The position numbers were made by a program, and so were the translations under genes. From the NCBI GenBank assembly GCA_946902985.2, contig OX336388.2, positions 1,216,478,609-1,216,542,608 of the forward strand: DNA of 64,000 nucleotides. The letters run 5' to 3'. Under the pieces are notes generated by a model. That model had not been told where the DNA came from and ran no database searches. It saw only the letters and a list, made by a program, of their open reading frames with translations. The DNA comes from Meconema thalassinum. Lineage: Eukaryota > Arthropoda > Insecta > Orthoptera > Tettigoniidae. Shown here in pieces: positions 10,878 through 19,772 of this stretch. How positions within the stretch are numbered: position 1 is the first letter of the stretch; each line of letters starts with the position of its first letter.

Positions 10878-11633
10878 GTGGATATCATATTTGCTTTCAA
10901 ACCAGGAACAGGCCTCGGAAAGGACGGATGCAAACGACGACGACCTGGATATGCTAATGGACTACGAGTTGGGACACTAAACATACAGACACTGACAGGA
11001 AAAGTGGAGGAGATTGTAGATGTGATGGAGAGAAGAAAACTGGATGTACTGGGCTTGGCAGAAACAAGATGGAAAGGAGAAGCTCGCAGAGAACTGAGGA
11101 AAGGGTACCGGTTGTACTGGAGTGGGAACAGTGAAGGAAGGAGCAGCGGAGTAGGAGTAGTTGTGAGAGATGGAATGAAGGAAGAGGTAAAGGGAATAAG
11201 TGACAGGATCATGAAGATCAGAGTAACTGTTAAGGGAAGAAGCCTGGAGATAGCCCAGGTATATGCCCCTCAAGTTGGATGTACAGCTCAAGAGAAGGAA
11301 GACTTTGAGGAGGAGCTACAACAGCAGTTGAATGGTCAGAGCATCATTGTCATGGGAGATTTGAATGCACATGTAGGAAGTGAAAGGCAAGGATATGAAA
11401 ATGTATTGGGAGCAGAAGGATGGGGTAGCAGGAATGAAGAAGGGAGAAAGTTGCTGGATTTTTGCAAGAGAAACGGTTTAGTGGTAGGCAACTCCTGGTT
11501 CCGGAAGAAAGAAAGCCACAAGGTAATGTGGTACAGCAGTGATTTAACAAAGAAATCTTTGGTAGATTACATGCTGTACGACTGGGAAATGAAGAGAAGT
11601 ATCAGAGATATAAAGGTAATACCATCAGAGGCC
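10878..11633 (+). pseudogene. RTE LINE endonuclease domain (split)
   Basis: The translation contains the apurinic-endonuclease fold motifs LRVGTLNIQTLTGK, LGLAETRWKG, QVYAPQVG, VMGDLNAHVG and VDYMLYDWE in order, about 250 residues. These cover the Mg-binding asparagine and glutamate and the DLN catalytic motif. The last motif (SDHR type) falls just beyond the Harbinger insertion: after 14248 the frame resumes as DSNHRILVMNL, with N in place of the usual D. The domain nicks target DNA to start target-primed reverse transcription. Confidence 0.85.
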
Positions 11634-11751
11634 TTAAGGGCCGTCCACATGTCAGCGACTTACTTGCGCGGTATAGTTTGCACAAATCAGATGGAACACT
11701 GTGCAGCGTCCACACTGCGCAAGTAAATTTGCACAAACTTCAGTACGACAA

Positions 11752-12044
11752 GCCCGTGGAGTTGGGGTAGTGCGCTTGCCTCTCACTCGGAGGCCCCGGG
11801 TTCGATTCCCGGCTGCGTCAGGGATTTTAGAAACAGACGTGAGGGCTGAAACGGAGTGCACTCAGCCTCGTGAGGACCATTGAGTAGCTGTCTGACAGTG
11901 AGGCAGCGTCCCGATCACGAAAACCAAGGGCCGAGGGGACCCGATGCGCTGATAACGCAGCACTCCAATATCTGCAGGCAGCGGTTGCTTGGTAGGCCTA
12001 GGCCCTTAACGGGCTGTAGGGCCAGGTTTTTTTTTTTCTTTTTC
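11752..12044 (+). mobile_element. tRNA-derived SINE inside Harbinger
   Basis: Flanked by an exact 11-bp duplication CAGTACGACAA (11741-11751, 12045-12055). The head GCCCGTGGAGTTGGGGTAGT supplies an A box and GGGTTCGATTCCC a B box for RNA polymerase III. The body AAACAGACGTGAGGGCTG and CGGAGTGCACTCAGCCTCGT leads to a T-rich 3' end. The tRNA head is close enough to canonical to be called a tRNA by mistake. Confidence 0.92.
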
Positions 12045-12184
12045 CAGTACGACAAAGTTTGACTTCGGAGTAGATGCTTTGACAGCAATGTGGGCAAGTG
12101 ACGATTTACTTTTGTTAGAGTTATTTTTTTTACTGTTTGCTGCTAAAGAAGAGGAGAAGTTAACGTTGTAGATCAAAATTGAGA

Positions 12185-12850
12185 AAAAAAATGGCTTTTG
12201 AAAAGAAATATATATTCACATGTAAATTTATTGAACGACTTAAGAGAAGATCCAGATGACTGGCGTAATTATTTAGGAATGGATGAAAACGCATATACAG
12301 AATTGCTTTGTTCGGTTACGCCTCTAATTGTACGTCAAAGTACCGTGATGCGCGTATCTATATCCTATCTATCTATCTTCTCACGAAAGACTGAGTTGCA
12401 CTTTAAGGTTCTTAGCTACAGGAAGATCGTATAGGGACTTGAGATTTACGACGGCAATTTCTCATCAAGCTTTGTCTATAATAATTCCGCACACATGCCG
12501 AGCTATTTACAAGGTTTTAAGCAAAGAATTCATGAAGGTATGTTACAGTCAATATTTATTTATTAAAGACAAAATGATTATACAATAATTGCAGTTAATA
12601 ACAACCTTGTGAAATATGAGTTAAACAAGTTTGTAATTTGAAACTTGAAAATATAGACATTGTAGTCATGACGTGCTGTGTGCTTCATAACTTCTTAAGA
12701 AAATTTTCTACCACCTACACACCAATCGGAAGCTTGGACTTTGAAGACTCTATATTAGGCACACTGTTGTTAGGGTTAAGAACAAGTGATTCTAATCTGA
12801 CTGAATTAGAATGAGGACAGTACAGAAGCAGTTCCAGGGATGCCAAGGAG
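12185..12850 (+). pseudogene. HARBI1-like transposase, frameshifted and missing its centre
   Basis: The open part reads LREDPDDWRNYLGMDENAYT and later VTPLIVRQSTVMR, the N-terminal helical region of HARBI1-type nucleases. After a frameshift near 12355 the family block ATGRSYRDLRFTTAISHQAL then IIIPHTCRAIYKVLSKEFM is readable up to about 12540. The central DDE catalytic region is absent. The C-terminal block reappears at about 12655 as VMTCCVLHNFLR. A TAG follows about 40 residues later. The gene is clearly dead. Confidence 0.85.
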
Positions 12851-12922
12851 ATTAGAGAAGAGTGTTTACCGGTAGCTTAATTCAATTGAGCAGATTGAGT
12901 AATGTATAAATAATGGATAAAT

Positions 12923-13276
12923 CATCATCATCATCATCTTGCCCAGTTTCCAGCCACTGGCCGGGTCTGTTTGGAACACAAGCCTCTCCAACGTCTTCTG
13001 TCTTCCCACCATCTCTCAGCCTCCACCCTTGTCCAGTCTTCTCCTCTCTTCTTCACGCTTTCTTCCACCCCCTTCAGCCACCTGTCTCTCGGTCTTCCCC
13101 TCGGTCTCTTTCCTTCCCACTTCGTCTCATGTATTCTCCTGGGTATCCTCTTCTCCTCCATTCGTTTTACATGTCCATACCATCTAAGTCTAGATTTCTC
13201 TATACCATCCTGTAATGGTTCCTCCTTCATTAATTCTCTGGTCCTCTCATTTCTTATTCTGTCCATCTTTGTATCA
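12923..13276 (-). mobile_element. 5'-truncated RTE copy nested in Harbinger
   Basis: The minus strand encodes only the RTE C terminus: RLRWYGHVKRMEEKRIPRR, GRPRDRWLKGVEESVKKRG and SKQTRPVAGNW, ending in a (GAT)n tail. It is almost identical to 19773-20120 in copy 2. AATAATGGATAAAT lies on both sides (about 12909-12922 and 13277-13290), an exact target-site duplication. It is therefore a recent, strongly truncated retrotransposition from a copy-2-like source. Confidence 0.9.
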
Positions 13277-13802
13277 AATAATGGATAAATATCTTCAATA
13301 ATGAAGACAGTGTTTACCGACAGAGTGGACTGTGTGGACTGCAGTAATAATCTCAATAAAAACGTATTATGTTACAACCCGTACCTCAAAAAAGTGTTTC
13401 TTCAAAATTGGAGATTGGTATTCGAGGGGTTTATTGGTCATATACAAACCGCAGTAGGTTATAGTACCACAAGGTAGGTACATAAACGTCTTCTGCGCTG
13501 GTACCTGCCTTCTGTGAGACTTTCACCTTATATTTTCTTTGCGGCAGGAACTACGCAAAGAATTCACTTTTTTTGTCACTGAATCTCTGTCTGCGCTTGG
13601 TGCTATCTGTACAGATAAAATGGGAAGATATGTAATTAGTATTGACCACTAGCGTACTATAAACATTTCATATTTCACAGAACTGAACTGATAAAAACGT
13701 CTTATAATGAATTCACGGATGGATGGACATACGTTATAAAAACTATTCCTTCCTTTAATGTACTGACCGAAAATGTGTAACAAAACTAAAGTTCATTTAT
13801 AT

Positions 13803-13985
13803 TTATGTACACCATTTATACAACTCTTTTAATTTTTCTATCACTTTTTCGTATGCAGCATTCTTTTTATTCCTGTCACAATACTCCTTGGATTTTACTT
13901 TCCAAAGCCGTGGTAGAGACTTGTAGAGATCGATAAATTCCGCAATAATCTGTTTCGAACAATTTTTATATCGGACATTATTGTT
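13803..13985 (-). pseudogene. MADF-domain DNA-binding protein remnant of Harbinger
   Basis: The minus strand reads SKQIIAEFIDLYKSLPRLWK, VKSKEYCDRNKKNAAYEKVI and EKLKELYKWCT, then stops. The FI.LY...P.LW..KSKEY..RNKKNAAY pattern is the MADF fold, the Myb/SANT-like accessory protein that Harbinger elements use to bring the transposase to DNA. It is convergent with the transposase, the usual layout. Only the N-terminal domain is visible and no start codon is obvious. Confidence 0.75.
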
Positions 13986-14248
13986 TATGCCTAATTATTT
14001 AACCGCACTGGAAAGTATTTCAAGTTTCAGCTAAGGCGAGGCTTGAGCTAACGTGTCTACACGCACAAACTGCACTGCGCAACTTAGTTTGCACAAGTAA
14101 AATCTTTGGGGCTGCGACGATTGCACAAGCCGCGCTTCTTGGCTTGCACGAGCTACCGTTTTCCCGTCCATACGTACAAGCTTTCCTCTGCAAACCGGTT
14201 TGCACAAGTATGCTTGAGGGAAAGCCTGCGCGTGTGGACGGCCCTTTA

Positions 14249-15247
14249 GATAGCAACCACAGAATACTTGTAATGAACCTGGGAGTTGTTAAGGATAGCA
14301 AGAGGACAGAGTACCAGGAAAGGAGAATCAAAGTATGGAAACTCAAGGAAAAGGAAGTCAAGGAAGAATTCCAGAAGATAATAAGGGAAAGGATGCCAAC
14401 AGACAATCCTAAAACAGGGGAAGAGGAATGGAAGCAATTCAAAAACACAATGGTGGAAGCTGCAGTGGCAGTATGTGGAAGAACAAGCAACAGAAAGCAG
14501 TGTAAAGAGACACCATGGTGGAATGAGAGAGTAAAAGAAGCTGTGGGAAGGAAGAACAAGGCTTTCAGAGTGTGGTTCCAGGAAAGAACTGATCTGGCAA
14601 GGGAAGATTATAAGATAAAGAAGAAAGAAGCAAACAAGATTGTCGCAGAGGAGAGGAAGAGGTGGATGGTAAAGTGGACAGAGATGATGGAGGAAGACAG
14701 CAGAGGAAATAAGAAAGTACTTTATGGGATGGTCAAAAGTAAGAGAAGAGGTCTGCGAGAGGATGTGGTAATGATGGACAAAAACGGAAATGAGGTACAC
14801 AACAAAGAGACACTCACGACAGTGTGGAAAGAGTACTTTGAGGATTTGCTGAATCCAAATGGTCATAGGGAGGAAGACAATGTATTGGAAGATGGAGAAG
14901 ACAACACAGGAATGGAAAAGGACCTGACTTGGAGAGAAATGGAAATGGCTATAGACAAGATGAAAGGAGGAAGGGCACCAGGTGTGGATGAAGTGAGTGT
15001 TGAAATGGTGAAGGCAGCAGGGGAGGTTGGGAAACAGTGGCTGTACCGTGTGATGAGGGTGATATGGAAGGAGAAAAAGACCCCAGAAGATTGGAAGAAA
15101 GGATTAATTGTCCCAATATTTAAGAAAGGAAGCAGAAAGGAGTGCAGAAATTACAGGGGAGTCACACTCATACCTCACTGTGCCAAGATATATGAAAAGA
15201 TATTAGAAAGTAGAATACGAGCCAAAGTGGAGAGAAAATTGAGATAG
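14249..15247 (+). pseudogene. RTE copy 1: linker and N-terminal RT, ends at premature stop
   Basis: After the Harbinger insertion the frame resumes as DSNHRILVMNL, passes a basic linker (KETPWWNERVKEAVGRKNKA) and enters reverse transcriptase with APGVDEVSVEMVKAAGEV and the RT-1 block KKGSRKECRNYRGVTLIPHC. It stops with TAG at 15245-15247 inside the domain. The open frame extends upstream to 14144, but those residues come from Harbinger sequence and are not part of the protein. Confidence 0.85.
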
Positions 15248-15341
15248 GAGCAGTATGGATTCAGACCTGGGAGATGAACAGTGGATCTTATATTTTCAGT
15301 GAGAGCTCCAGGAACACCACTACGAATTTGGAGAGGATCTG

Positions 15342-15854
15342 TTGATGGCCTTCCTGGACATCGAAAAGGCCTATGATAGTGTGTGTAGGGAGAAGGTTTG
15401 GAAAGCAATGGAAAACATGGGAGTGGAAAAAGAGACTGTAGGCAGAGTGAAGGAGATGTATTGTGGAAGTGGGAGTTGTGTGAAAGTTGGAGGGGAAAGA
15501 ACAGACTGGTTCAGACAAATAAGTGGCCTGAAACAGGGTAGTGCGCTGTCGCCCCTTCTCTTTATTGTGGTTATGGACGAGGTAATGACACGGATAGCAG
15601 GAAAGATAGGAGAAGATAAGATGAAAGCAATGGTGTTTGCAGATGATCTCATGGTCTGGGGAAACAAGGAGGAGAAAATTCAGGAGCAACTGAAGGCTTG
15701 GGAAGAAACAGTGGGAGAGTACGGATGGAAGTTCAACATCAGTAAATGTGAGATCCTGTTAACGACCAGGAAAAATGACAGACCAATGAGTGGGATAACA
15801 CTTGGAGGTGGACAGCTGAAGAAGGTGGAAAGTCTCACGTACTTGGAAGTGTAG
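15342..15854 (+). pseudogene. RTE copy 1: central reverse transcriptase
   Basis: Out of frame with the upstream piece because of indels around 15270-15300. It contains FLDIEKAYDSV (first catalytic aspartate), GLKQGSALSPLLFIVVMDEV (fingers/palm) and the catalytic MVFADDLMVWG. It stops at 15852-15854 where copy 2 continues in frame as YLGSLIQ. Confidence 0.85.
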
Positions 15855-15937
15855 TGTAGGAAAATGGGAGAAATGACAAAGAGATTACGGAACGTGGCAG
15901 GCAGGCAGAAGCATTTCTGAGAAGCATTAGGAGCTTA

Positions 15938-16378
15938 GTGTGGAATAAAGATGTCCCACAAAAAAGCAAGGAAGTGTTATACAGAAGCTACTATATCCCG
16001 ATACTGACCTATGCTTCAGAAACGTGGACAATGAAGAAAAGAGACATAAGCAGAATACAGGCAGGTGAAATGAAGTTCCTGCGAAGTAGGATCGGAGTAA
16101 CAAGAAGAGACAGGGTGAGGAATGAAAAGGTCAGGGAAATGGTGAAAGAGGAGCCCTTGCAAGGTAGGATTGAGACATCAAGACTGAGGTGGTATGGACA
16201 CTTAAAGAGAATGGATGAGAAGAAGATTCCCAAGAGGATACATGAGATGCAGATGCAGAAGAAACGACCAAGGGGAAGACCAAGAGATAGATGGCTGAAA
16301 GGAGTGGAGGAATGTGTCAAGAAGAGAGGCGAGGACTGGACCAGAGTGACAGCGGAGAGGTGTTGGGAAGAAAGAACT
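15938..16378 (+). pseudogene. RTE copy 1: thumb and C-terminal region, truncated by foldback
   Basis: Reads YYIPILTYASETWTMKKRD, then RLRWYGHLKRMDEKKIPKR and GRPRDRWLKGVEECVKKRG, matching copy 2 residue for residue apart from scattered changes. The frame is cut by the TA-flanked foldback element at 16380. The remaining LINE sequence continues at 17543. Confidence 0.85.
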
Positions 16379-16379
16379 A

Positions 16380-17540
16380 CTGTCGACCAAAGTATTATGT
16401 GCACTCGAGTTTGAAGGTTGGTTCTTAAGTAACTAATAGACTTACATTAAATCCAATAACATCATCATTTTTGTCGTTCTATTTTACGTTAGTTCATGCA
16501 GGTTTGGAATTTTTAATTTATATTTTAATATTTTTTATCGCAGCTGGAACACAAAAAGTGCCCGTTTTTAAGCGTGTTTCAACCATGCGTCTCATTTAAG
16601 AATTATTATCTCAAAAACCCGTCATAAGATCGAATCCAAATTTTAACACAATATACATTGGAAATAACTGGTTTATTAATTTCAACATTTTGTGTGTCCA
16701 AGAAACAGAGTTGTTATCATTTTTTCAAGGTAACTATTTCTCGGCTCGGGGTGGTTGGAAAATGTAGTTCTTGGTTGCGTTGTAATCCTTATACATCAAA
16801 AAGTTATGCTGTATGACTGTGAAATACGTAAATTAATTCACTTATTTTATATCGGTTTGTATTTGTTCGGGGAAATAAGACATGGTTCACCAGCTAGCCT
16901 CTCCAGGAAAAGTTGTACCGCGTTGCCGAGATGGAGCCCATATCGCAACATTGCGTGCCTCGTTCGGAAGTGATGAGCTCCACCTCAGCAACGCTGTACA
17001 GCTTTCAGCAGAGCGGCTAGCTGGTGAACCATGCCTTATTTCCCCGAACAAATACAAACCGATATAAAATAAGTGAATTAATTTACGTACTTCACAGTCA
17101 TACAACATAACTTTTTGATGTATAAGGATTACAACGCGATCAAGAACTACATTTTCCAACCACCCCGAGCCAAGAAAAAGTTACCTTGAAAAAATGATAA
17201 CAACTCTGTTTCTTGGACACACAAAATGTTGAAATTAATAAACCAGTTATACAACATTCCAATGTATATTGTGTTAAACTTTGGATTCGATTTGATGACG
17301 GGTTTTTGAGATAATAATTCTTAAAAGTGACGCACGGTTGAAACACGCTTAAAAACGGGCACTTTTTGTGTTCCAACTGCGATAAAAAATATTAAAATAT
17401 AAATTAATAATTCCAAACCTACATGAACTAACGTAAAATGGAACGACGAAAATGATGATGTTATTGGATTTTATATAGGTCTATTGGTTACTTCACAAAC
17501 AACCTTCAAACTCGAGTGCACATAATATTTTGGTCGACAG
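16380..17540. mobile_element. Foldback Tc1/mariner-like element with ~500-bp arms
   Basis: TA dinucleotides at 16378-16379 and 17541-17542 flank inverted termini CTGTCGACCAAAGTATTATG and its near-complement. The complementarity continues almost without break for about 500 bp per arm, leaving a centre of roughly 130 bp around 16905-17020. Aligning the flanks with other RTE copies shows the insertion duplicated only TA. No transposase frame is present, so it is non-autonomous. The mirror-image frames at 16755-16973 and 16887-17159 arise from the arms. Confidence 0.93.
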
Positions 17541-18469
17541 TAAGTGGCGAGGCTTATGTTCCAAACAGACCCAGCCTGGGGCTGGAAACTGTACAAGATG
17601 ATGATGATGATGAAATCAGTATTGACTCCTTTTGTTATCCAAACTTATATCAGTTCAGTAACATTCCAAATGCTCTTAACCATAATCTAGATTTAATATT
17701 CTCAAATTTTTCCTTAATTGTTACCCCTAGCTCAGATGTTCTAATTCCAGAGGATAAGTACCAATTTCTTCTAGATATTGATTTCAAGTAGGCAGTTGAC
17801 CATCAACCTCTTTCAAGCAACTATAGCTATCACAATTTTGATAAAGGAAATTATATCGGTCTCAATAACTATTTAGCAACAATACACTGGAGCTCTGCAT
17901 TGAAAGAACAAGACATAAATTCTGCTGTAGGCTAAGCATCGTTAACTCTATTCTATATGAAGGTATCGATAGATTTATTCCTCTTGCTTATTAGAAGGAC
18001 CCATGTTTCACAAAGTAGTTTAACAGTGAACTAAGAAACAGTGTCTTACAGAAGAAAGCGAACCGTGCCTTATACAAAATGTCGGGCAGCACTCGTGATA
18101 ACTATGCTTTCTCAGAGCTTATAGCCAAATGTAAACATTTGTCCTATGTTATGCTTAGTATTTAAACAAAATTAGATCTAATCTATCCAGTGACCCAAAA
18201 GCTTGTGGGCTTTTATTAAGACAAAATTCCTGGTACAGCTTATCCTGACAAAGTGAACTAAAGTGATGTACCAGGTATTGTCAACCTTTTTTCTAAACAT
18301 TTCTCCCCAGTCTATAAGGAATCAATAGTTAACACCCAAAAATTTGAAACTCCCTTCTCTATTACCGTCTCCACCTGCCGGGTAGAAAAGAGTGATATTT
18401 ATAATAAATTAGAGAAACTCTCAAATAACAAATAATTTGGTCCTGATGGTCTCCCACCAATTCTATTAA

Positions 18470-19047
18470 CCCTCTGTCGGGCGCATCGCACCTGAGAGAT
18501 GAACAAGCAATGCTTTGTTCTACTGGTCGGAGATGGGGGGGAAGTGGTAGAGCCAGTCTTCCTTCTATCTTCCTGCCCCTTCTCAGCCAGTGTGTTGCTA
18601 ACTGAGATCAGGCACGGTTCTGTGTTACAGTCAGCGATTTCATCTCTCAGATGTATTGCGCCCAGAGTGGTTTCTCTCATAAGTATGGCAAGTAGTGAGC
18701 CTGGTTTGAACTTGAATAATGCAAAAGTTGTTGTAGAAGTTCAGCAAATGTTACTTTTCTACACAGTACGATAAATGTTTATATGCGGACTGATTTTTTT
18801 ACATGCCTATATAAAAATGTGTAGGACTTGCACAATATTAATACTGTATATCTGTATGTCCTTGATGAATATTGTATATTATTTTCAAACAAGTGAATAA
18901 ATTAGGTAAATTTATCAGTAATGAAGTTCATAACACAAAACAAAACCAACATTTGAAATGCAATGTCACATGAGCTTTATCAAAATTTACATCTCACAGA
19001 TGCATTGCGCCCGTTCATGTCTCGGATGCATTGCACCCGACGGAGGG
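18470..19047. mobile_element. piggyBac MITE
   Basis: TTAA at 18466-18469 and 19048-19051 flanks the inverted ends CCCTCTGTCGGG and CCCGACGGAGGG. Extra subterminal copies of a motif like CAGATGCATTGCGCCC lie near 18480, 18648, 18998 and 19022. Removing it and one TTAA rejoins the Jockey RT frame. It has no transposase. Confidence 0.93.
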
Positions 19048-19051
19048 TTAA

Positions 19052-19700
19052 AATCTTGTCGATTCATTATAACAGAACCATTGTTCATCTTATTTAACCT
19101 CTCTCTTGGAACTGGTAAATTTCCTGATATATGGACGAGTAGCTATGTAACTCCTGTCTTGAAAGGTGGTGACAAATCCAATGTTAAAAATTATAGAGCT
19201 GTTTGTAAGTTATCGTTTATACCCAAATTATTTGAACCTTTCATTACTGACAAAATTACATCCCATTTTCCCTCCTACATAATTGAACAACAGCATGGCT
19301 TTATGCCAGGTCGATCAACATGTACAAATCTTCTAGTTTATTCTGAGTACTTACTGAAAGTAGTAGAAGAGCACAATCAAGTGGACTGCATCTACACTTA
19401 CTTAGCCAAAGCCTTCGACTCTCTCGACCATAAAATTCTTCTTTCAAAATTACAATCATATGGTATACAAAACCCTCTATTATCATGGCTGTTCTCATTA
19501 CTTAGAAGGCAGAACTCAGATTGATAAAATACTCCATTTCTTATCTCAACCAATAGCTGTCTCTTCTGGTGTTCGGTAAGGTACCCATCTTTCTCGTTTG
19601 TTATTTCTCATCTTTATTAATGATATCAATACAGTTTTCAAACATGCCAAAATCCTCCTGCTAGCCGATGACACAAAGTTCTTTATGAAAGTTCAATCTC
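19052..19700 (+). pseudogene. Jockey-like reverse transcriptase fragment
   Basis: Blocks in order: LGTGKFPDIWTSSYVTPVLK with GGDKSNVKNYRAVCKLSFIP, then QQHGFMPGRSTCTNLLVYSE, AKAFDSLDHKILLSKLQSYG, and after a TGA a second stretch with THLSRLLFLIFINDI and LLADDTKFF. These correspond to RT blocks 1 to 5 with the catalytic AFD and ADD motifs. A TGA near 19522 and frame changes show it is dead. Clade placement within Jockey/CR1-type elements is by eye only. Confidence 0.8.
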
Positions 19701-19772
19701 TACAGGACTTTAGGTGATACAGTACTTCTCCAGGAAGAACTTTGGCGTCTAGAAGAGTATTATTCTTTATCA

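Larger units (their letters stand above)
11637..14245 (+). mobile_element. PIF/Harbinger DNA transposon, two-gene type, defective
   Basis: TTA trinucleotides lie at 11634-11636 and 14246-14248, and the 13-bp ends AGGGCCGTCCACA and TGTGGACGGCCCT are perfect inverted repeats. Together they are diagnostic of PIF/Harbinger. Deleting the element and one TTA restores the LINE frame from IPSEAL to DSNHR. It carries a broken HARBI1-like transposase on the plus strand and a MADF-domain gene remnant on the minus strand, plus a SINE and a truncated RTE copy inserted later. Confidence 0.95.
10670..17612 (+). mobile_element. RTE/BovB-like LINE copy 1, interrupted twice
   Basis: The 5' leader, the endonuclease-RT frame and the (GAT)n tail at 17597-17612 align throughout with the minus-strand copy at 19760-22935. 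AAATCAGT flanks both ends (10662-10669 and 17613-17620) and may be the target-site duplication, though it is only 8 bp. A Harbinger element splits the endonuclease/linker junction and a TA-flanked foldback element splits the 3' end. A short microsatellite tail is typical of RTE-clade elements. Confidence 0.85.
17621..19760 (+). mobile_element. Jockey-like LINE relic
   Basis: Frames with several stops encode the end of an endonuclease (PNALNHNLDLIFSNFSLIV), then the RT. The piggyBac MITE at 18470-19047 interrupts the RT between PPILL and the continuation. Downstream the RT is disrupted by the minus-strand RTE copy 2 at about 19760. No 3' tail was recognised beyond 22936. Confidence 0.8.

Noticed and set aside
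11752..11830. Functional tRNA gene
   Set aside because: The A and B boxes are good, but the sequence continues into a SINE body and is bounded by an 11-bp target-site duplication.
14020..14866. Minus-strand frames of 179 and 206 residues
   Set aside because: Antisense to the RTE copy 1 linker and RT; leucine/serine-rich shadow composition.
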